Assembly: GCA_031285525.1 (NCBI GenBank)
Contig: JAITWB010000145.1
Coordinates: 1-9,450 of the forward strand
Source: Spirochaetaceae bacterium
Lineage (GTDB): Bacteria; Spirochaetota; Spirochaetia; Treponematales; Treponemataceae
Length of the DNA stretch: 9,450 nucleotides
Direction of reading: 5' to 3'
The notes beneath the pieces were generated by a model. It was not told the DNA's origin. It worked only from the letters and a program-made list of their open reading frames with translations, and did not search any database. Of this stretch, positions 5,551-9,450 are shown piece after piece; the stretch's first letter is position 1, and the number at the start of each line of letters is the position of its first letter. The translations under genes were made by a program, and so were the position numbers.

Positions 5551-7257
5551 ATGCCTAACCAAATAGCCGAGGTCAAACTCCGTATTTTAAAAATGGAGTA
5601 TCCTAATTTAAGCTTCTCTTCCGATCCGGAAATAGAACGGTACTTTGAACTGCGTAATGCAGGAAAGGTGACCGAGGCTTTTGCGGTATACAACACCTAT
5701 CTGCGTCCCCGGTATCCCGATGAACAGCAGCGCATCCTCATCCTGAAAGCCTACCGATCCAGGGATCCCCTGTATAAGCAGCTCCTCCTGGTGGGCGTTG
5801 TTGCCCAGGCGAATCGTACTGTAGAACAGATAAAAAACACTATCACCGTACTCACCGACACGGTGGGGAAGCTGAACATGAGCGATGCATATTCCATCAT
5901 CCGTACCTTTGACAAGATATCGACAGGGCTTTCCGAAGACAAGTATCAAGCTATTTCCATCGTCGAACGACTGACCTCCTATGCGAAGATGCTCGATTTC
6001 CGTCATGAGGAGATGACCCAGGTACTGCAGCTTTTGCGGATGTATGTAACGAATACCCTTGATACGGTTAATTCCTTCAAAAAAGAGCAGGAAGAAAGCC
6101 GCCGTAAAAAAATCGCTCAGGACAAGCGGAAAAACAGCCTTTCCGATTTTTCATCCATCCAGATATCGGAGGGTGATGCGGCGGCAATCCTTATCGCTCC
6201 CTCTATTTCCCGCATTGAAGACAAGGTGATCGCCTACTGTATCAAGTACTGGAACAGAACCTCCGATGAGACCTTTGAAAAGATCATCTATCTGTACAGC
6301 AAGAAATACAATACCAACCATCTTTCGATATATCAGGCGATAAAGACCGGAAAAAAATCCGGTTACCGGGATGAAGAGATACTCCATTCAGTTCTGTCCA
6401 TTATTTCTTCCGGTTACTATTACAATATCAGGGGAGATCTCTATCTTCAGATAATGTGGAAACGGTTGAAGGACAGATTTATTACGCCGCCGTCGGTTCA
6501 GAGCGACCAGATGCCTCAAAAAATTGCTGCCAAACGGTCTGTTGCTTCAGTCCGAAAACAGAAAACTCCAGCTGTATCTGCGGCTTCTCCTGAACAGTCT
6601 ACCGAGAAAGCGGTTTCTGCCCCTTCCCCTATACAGCCTGCCGAGAAAGGATTTTCTATCGCTTCCCGGAAAAAGATAGTTCAGTCTCCAGAGCCCACAC
6701 AAAAACCGGCAAAGGCTGTAGCGGCAGCTTCCCGTAAAAAAAGAGACGCACCTCCAGAGACGGTAAAAACACTGACAAAAGCTGTATCCACGAAGCCGTC
6801 TGAACAGGATATCTCCCCGTCAACTGCAAAAAAGAAATCCTCCGAAACACAACCTCAGGAATCAGCTCCGGCTCGTCCCATATACCATCCGGTACAAGGC
6901 TCGGAAGAGCGGAAGACACCCGCCGCAACCAAGAATGCAGTGAGAACCATTTCCATCAGCGACTATATCAAGAAGCTCAGCGGACTCTCCTATGATCTGT
7001 ATAAAGACCTTTTCTTTGCCCAGGTTCGCCCGGCTATTCGCACGGTTCTCGATAAGTCCAGAACGAAAAAATCATTCTTTGACAACAATCAGGATGAGGC
7101 GGAAGAACTGGTGGTATCTTTTTTCAGGGACAACTACACAAACCCCTATATGGACTGGGAGGGAAGCGCTGAAAAGGCAAAACTCCAGGGGCTTGGATAC
7201 GATATGACTTTTATCTTTCCGATTATCGATATATGGTATAAAAAGAAGTCGATTTAG
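5551..7257 (+). CDS. Unrecognised two-domain protein with a long basic linker, convergent with parB
   Basis: A 568-residue soluble protein I do not recognise. Residues 1-310 appear mainly helical: a TPR-like segment near 26-55 (ELRNAGKVTEAFAVYNTYL), a heptad-rich stretch from about 88 to 190 ending in a charged segment (KKEQEESRRKKIAQDKRKN), and a further compact helical region at 207-308. Residues 311-465 are a low-complexity Pro/Ala/Ser/Lys linker with degenerate repeats: ASRKK at 371 and 393, KAV at 353, 388 and 410. Residues 466-568 form a second folded region rich in aromatics (YDLYKDLFFAQVRPAI; IFPIIDIWYKKK). There is no signal peptide, membrane helix or nucleotide-binding motif. The basic linker recalls proteins that touch nucleic acid, but that is inference. 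Its stop overlaps the parB stop by 4 bases tail-to-tail. The ATG is chosen because a TATAAT lies 8 bases upstream; a second ATG exists at codon 15. Confidence 0.85.
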   Translation: MPNQIAEVKLRILKMEYPNLSFSSDPEIERYFELRNAGKVTEAFAVYNTYLRPRYPDEQQRILILKAYRSRDPLYKQLLLVGVVAQANRTVEQIKNTITVLTDTVGKLNMSDAYSIIRTFDKISTGLSEDKYQAISIVERLTSYAKMLDFRHEEMTQVLQLLRMYVTNTLDTVNSFKKEQEESRRKKIAQDKRKNSLSDFSSIQISEGDAAAILIAPSISRIEDKVIAYCIKYWNRTSDETFEKIIYLYSKKYNTNHLSIYQAIKTGKKSGYRDEEILHSVLSIISSGYYYNIRGDLYLQIMWKRLKDRFITPPSVQSDQMPQKIAAKRSVASVRKQKTPAVSAASPEQSTEKAVSAPSPIQPAEKGFSIASRKKIVQSPEPTQKPAKAVAAASRKKRDAPPETVKTLTKAVSTKPSEQDISPSTAKKKSSETQPQESAPARPIYHPVQGSEERKTPAATKNAVRTISISDYIKKLSGLSYDLYKDLFFAQVRPAIRTVLDKSRTKKSFFDNNQDEAEELVVSFFRDNYTNPYMDWEGSAEKAKLQGLGYDMTFIFPIIDIWYKKKSI

Positions 7258-8162
7258 GCAGAACCCGTCAGAATAGCATAAAGCCTGTCCAAATCATCCC
7301 GGGAATAGTATTCGATCTGGATCGTTCCCCGTTCAAGAGAACCCTTTATGATCGCCTTGGTTCCGAGAAAATCGATAAGCTCCTGCTCTATTGAGGCAAA
7401 CTGCGTATCTTTTCGGGGCTGGGAGGAAGCTTTTTTCTTCGATGCCGATGCAGCGCGGCTGCCGTTGTTGAGTTCCGAAGCATTCCGTTCGGCTTCCCGC
7501 ACAGACATCCCCGAACCAAGGATACGCCCAAAGAGCACCCGCTGGTCTGCGGAATTCTCGACAGACAGGAGCGCCCGGGCGTGACCTGCGGTTATCTGTC
7601 CCGAGGAAATGGCGCTGAGCATATCTTCCGGGAGTTTGAGAAGACGCAAGGCATTGGCTACGGTGGAGCGGTTTTTGCCCACCCTGGCGGCGGCTTCTTC
7701 CTGGGTCAGGCTGCTCATTTCCATAAGCCTTTTGTAGGCTCGGGCTTCTTCGACGGGACTCAGGTTTTCCCGCTGGATATTTTCTATAAGGGCGATTTCG
7801 AGCTTTCGTTCGTCGGAATACCTTTTGAGAAGCACCGGAATGTGGGTAAGTCCTGCAATCCGGGCGGCTCGGGTACGGCGTTCCCCCGCAATGATATAGT
7901 AGGTACCGTCATCGATCTGCTCGGCGAGTACCGGCTGAATGATGCCATGCTCCCGTATCGATTCCGCCAGCTCCTGAAGAGCATCAGGATCGAACTCATA
8001 CCGGGGCTGTTGGGGGTTCGGTTTTAAGAGCGTTATATCGACAAGTAGTTCCCCGGTTGTTTTGGTATCAACCGACGGGCTTTCATACTGTTGATGTGAA
8101 CTGTCCGGTTCATCCTCAGAGAGAAGGGCGCCTAAGCCCTTCCCCAGTACTCGTTTAGCCAC
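7254..8162 (-). CDS. parB: Chromosome-partitioning protein ParB (CTPase DNA clamp)
   Basis: ParB binds parS sites, loads as a CTP-dependent clamp around DNA and works with ParA to segregate replicated origins. The 302 residues show the expected order: a basic N-terminus [12 protein letters not shown] (3-14) that contacts ParA; the N-terminal CTP-binding domain from about 40, with GERRTRAA (93-100) and ENIQRENL (127-134); the parS-recognising helix-turn-helix at 152-175 ([20 protein letters not shown]); a Ser/Lys-rich linker (232-252); and the C-terminal dimerisation domain (255-302). The start is GTG at 8162, eight bases upstream of the parA stop, with AGAGG about 9 bases before it inside parA, so translation is probably coupled to parA. 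The 3' end overlaps the convergent gene by 4 bases. I saw no parS consensus in the window. Confidence 0.97.
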   Translation of the reverse strand: MAKRVLGKGLGALLSEDEPDSSHQQYESPSVDTKTTGELLVDITLLKPNPQQPRYEFDPDALQELAESIREHGIIQPVLAEQIDDGTYYIIAGERRTRAARIAGLTHIPVLLKRYSDERKLEIALIENIQRENLSPVEEARAYKRLMEMSSLTQEEAAARVGKNRSTVANALRLLKLPEDMLSAISSGQITAGHARALLSVENSADQRVLFGRILGSGMSVREAERNASELNNGSRAASASKKKASSQPRKDTQFASIEQELIDFLGTKAIIKGSLERGTIQIEYYSRDDLDRLYAILTGSA

Positions 8163-8910
8163 GGGCGATTACCTCTTCGGCAAGTTTCTGATAGCTTCTG
8201 GCGCCTGCGCAGGAGGGATCGTACTTGCAGATAGGTAATCCGTGGGAGGGAGCTTCGGAGAGGCGCACGTTCCGGGGGATTATGGTACTAAAAACGCGAT
8301 CTTTAAAATAGGTCTTAACCTGCTGCACCACATCGTGGGCGAGCCTTGTTCGGGAATCATACATGGTAAAGAATATCCCGCCGATAACGAGGTCGGGATT
8401 GAGACTCTTCTGCACCCGTTTTACGGTCTGGAGAAGCAGAGAGAGTCCTTCCAGGGCAAAATACTCGCACTGGAGGGGAATGAGTACCCCGTCCGCCGCG
8501 GTGAGCCCGTTGAGGGTAAGAATCCCCAGAGAAGGGGGACAGTCTATGAGTATATAGTCGTATATGTCCTTGAGGGGGGCAAGGGTGTTTTTGAGATAGA
8601 ATTCCCTGTCCTCCTGGTCTACCAACTCTATGGCAGCGCCGGAGAGATCAATGGATGCCGGAATAATATCCAACCTATCGACCATGGTTTTTCGTATTGC
8701 CTGCTGGGGGGTAGCTGTCTCCGCCATAAGCTCATAAATGGTCGGTTTTTCCCGGGACGAACCAACCCCGGAAGACATATTGGCCTGTGAGTCAAAATCA
8801 ACGAGCAGAACCTTCTGTCCCGCTTCAGCAAGATAGGCTCCGATGTTGATCGCCGAGGTGGTTTTTCCAACCCCGCCCTTCTGATTGACAAAAACGTAGA
8901 TCTTCCCCAT
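8155..8910 (-). CDS. parA: Chromosome-partitioning ATPase ParA (Soj)
   Basis: ParA is a deviant-Walker ATPase that binds DNA non-specifically as an ATP dimer and is released by ParB, driving origin segregation. At 251 residues it is the short chromosomal type, lacking the N-terminal helix-turn-helix of plasmid ParA. Motifs are the deviant Walker A KGGVGKTT (11-18), the A' segment VDFDSQAN (37-44), Walker B ILIDCPPS (120-127), LQCEYFALEGL (146-156) and IPRNVRLSEAPSHG (211-224), all typical of chromosomal Soj. It is first in the parA-parB pair. The ATG at 8910 gives the canonical N-terminus, but no Shine-Dalgarno is present in the preceding 15 bases; an extended -10 ends 7 bases upstream, suggesting a leaderless message. 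Confidence 0.97.
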   Translation of the reverse strand: MGKIYVFVNQKGGVGKTTSAINIGAYLAEAGQKVLLVDFDSQANMSSGVGSSREKPTIYELMAETATPQQAIRKTMVDRLDIIPASIDLSGAAIELVDQEDREFYLKNTLAPLKDIYDYILIDCPPSLGILTLNGLTAADGVLIPLQCEYFALEGLSLLLQTVKRVQKSLNPDLVIGGIFFTMYDSRTRLAHDVVQQVKTYFKDRVFSTIIPRNVRLSEAPSHGLPICKYDPSCAGARSYQKLAEEVIARG

Positions 8911-8917
8911 AGGGTTT

Positions 8918-8926
8918 AGTGTATCA
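8918..8926 (-). promoter_or_regulatory. Predicted extended -10 promoter of parAB, leaderless
   Basis: On the minus strand this reads TGATACACT: TGN followed by TACACT (4 of 6 to TATAAT). Seven bases separate it from the parA ATG, so transcription would start at or beside the start codon. The -35 region is poor, which the TG extension could offset. Confidence 0.4.
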
Positions 8927-9028
8927 TTTTCCCCATTTTTCTACTAGTGGCTGGCGCAGAGCTTAGTATGTCATTGTCGTTTATGTCTAAATAGTCATTT
9001 TTAGAGGACTTTTATATCCAAAAGAACG

Positions 9029-9057
9029 TTACCACAAATAAAACAAACTGTTATACT
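9029..9057 (+). promoter_or_regulatory. Predicted extended -10 promoter of the 78-residue gene
   Basis: TTACCA (9029-9034), 17 bases, and TATACT (9052-9057), with TGT just before it (extended -10). The AGGAG at 9066-9070 begins 9 bases after the -10, the same spacing as in the lipoprotein gene at the left end, predicting a leader of about 13 bases. The remaining intergenic DNA back to parA (8927-9028) is AT-rich and shows nothing else I can support. Confidence 0.6.
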
Positions 9058-9076
9058 TTCTTTCAAGGAGAAAAGT

Positions 9077-9313
9077 ATGCCGCAAACCATGACCCTTGAT
9101 GAGAAACTTACCGTATCTAACAAAGCTATTGCTTTAAAAAGAGCTGGTGATCGTGAGGGATACGAACGTCTTATGAAGACAATTCCCTTACCTCCTTACC
9201 ATGCTCAATTTCTAAAAGAGAAAGTCGGTGTTGATTATCTTACGAACAGTGACTGGAATTTATCAGAAGCGGAGGCTGCATTTGGAGTCGATTGGCTTAA
9301 TCGCAAGTATTAA
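9077..9313 (+). CDS. Small protein of unknown function (78 residues)
   Basis: A short, charged, soluble protein with no signal peptide or membrane segment. The N-terminal half is helical and basic (EKLTVSNKAIALKRAGDREG, residues 8-27), followed by a proline turn (TIPLPPYHAQFL, 35-46) and a C-terminal part with alternating acidic and aromatic residues ending FGVDWLNRKY. I recall similar small hypothetical proteins in Treponema, but I cannot give a function. The start is secure: ATG at 9077 with AGGAG 6 bases upstream and a promoter behind it. Base composition is more AT-rich than the genes to the left, and the next gene resembles a toxin, so this may be the edge of an acquired segment and the protein could be an accessory-module component. 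That is inference. Confidence 0.8.
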   Translation: MPQTMTLDEKLTVSNKAIALKRAGDREGYERLMKTIPLPPYHAQFLKEKVGVDYLTNSDWNLSEAEAAFGVDWLNRKY

Positions 9314-9337
9314 CTATGCTGTTTTTACATCGGAATC

Positions 9338-9366
9338 TTGACAAACACGTATACACGTATTATTTT
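9338..9366 (+). promoter_or_regulatory. Predicted promoter of the HicA-like gene with a repeated operator-like spacer
   Basis: Perfect TTGACA (9338-9343), 17 bases, and TATTTT (9361-9366, 4 of 6). The spacer is almost entirely ACACGTAT repeated twice in tandem (9345-9352, 9353-9360), centred on the palindrome GTATAC. A repeat filling the space between -35 and -10 is where a repressor would be expected to sit; toxin-antitoxin operons are commonly autoregulated this way. Confidence 0.6.
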
Positions 9367-9385
9367 ATATCTAAGGGAGAGGACA

Positions 9386-9450
9386 TTGACTTGTTATGAA
9401 ATTGAGAAAGATATTTTGAACGATGGATGGTTTTTGGTAAACGCAAAAGG
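9386..9450 (+). CDS. Start of a probable HicA-like toxin (mRNA interferase), cut by the window edge
   Basis: Only the first 21 codons plus two bases are present. The peptide starts MTCYEIEKDIL and continues NDGWFLVNAK, with the next codon beginning GG, so a glycine follows. HicA/YcfA-family toxins begin in just this way: a short helix, then a DGW(F/Y)LV-type strand leading to a (K)GSH motif with the catalytic histidine. That histidine lies beyond the window, so the call is tentative. The start is TTG at 9386, with AAGGGAG 6 bases upstream; an in-frame TTG at 9338 falls inside the -35 and is rejected. HicA normally pairs with HicB, encoded next to it; the upstream 78-residue protein does not look like HicB, so an antitoxin should follow to the right. 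The reading frame remains open at the window end. Confidence 0.55.
   Translation, partial: MTCYEIEKDILNDGWFLVNAK

Noticed and set aside
8242..8790. Long plus-strand open frame (182 codons) opposite parA
   Set aside because: It is a frame shadow of parA, which has all Walker motifs; no start signal supports it.
7254..8910. Possible parS site in or near parAB
   Set aside because: I looked for the consensus TGTTTCACGTGAAACA and close variants and found none. The nearest look-alike (around 8090-8105) matches only in part and sits in parB coding sequence.

Overview
The window looks like chromosomal DNA of a spirochaete, most probably a moderate-GC Treponema or close relative. The strongest evidence is a FlaB-type periplasmic flagellin (4570-5430) that closely matches treponemal FlaB as I remember it. 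It is preceded by a sigma-28-like promoter. No ribosomal RNA is present to fix the species, so the genus is an inference.

Layout, left to right: a small lipoprotein gene (+, 113-754); a minus-strand block of gpsA (glycerol-3-phosphate dehydrogenase), ndk (nucleoside diphosphate kinase) and a malic enzyme gene (756-3941); a divergent promoter region; a membrane-anchored double zinc-ribbon protein (+, 4049-4498); flaB (+) closed by a strong hairpin terminator; a large unrecognised protein (+, 5551-7257) that runs tail-to-tail into a minus-strand parA-parB pair (7254-8910); and a more AT-rich right end (8911-9450) with a 78-residue protein of unknown function and the first 21 codons of a probable HicA-like toxin gene. 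Genes cover nearly everything; no gene-free stretch exceeds 170 bases.

Functionally the window mixes housekeeping (phospholipid precursor, nucleotide and malate/pyruvate metabolism), motility (flaB) and chromosome segregation (ParA/ParB, overlapping by 8 bases and so probably translationally coupled). There is no obvious single pathway and no CRISPR, transposon or phage module.

The most notable pattern concerns translation starts. Four genes have no visible Shine-Dalgarno sequence: the malic enzyme gene, the zinc-ribbon gene, the 568-residue gene and parA. In each, a sigma-70-like -10 element ends only 6-11 bases before the start codon, which predicts leaderless or nearly leaderless mRNAs. 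The other genes have a Shine-Dalgarno sequence. Other points to check are a 40-base-period repeat that duplicates the gpsA Shine-Dalgarno region, a palindromic repeat that writes the C-terminus of the malic enzyme, and a tandem 8-base repeat filling the promoter spacer of the HicA-like gene. I did not find a clearly new multi-gene system.
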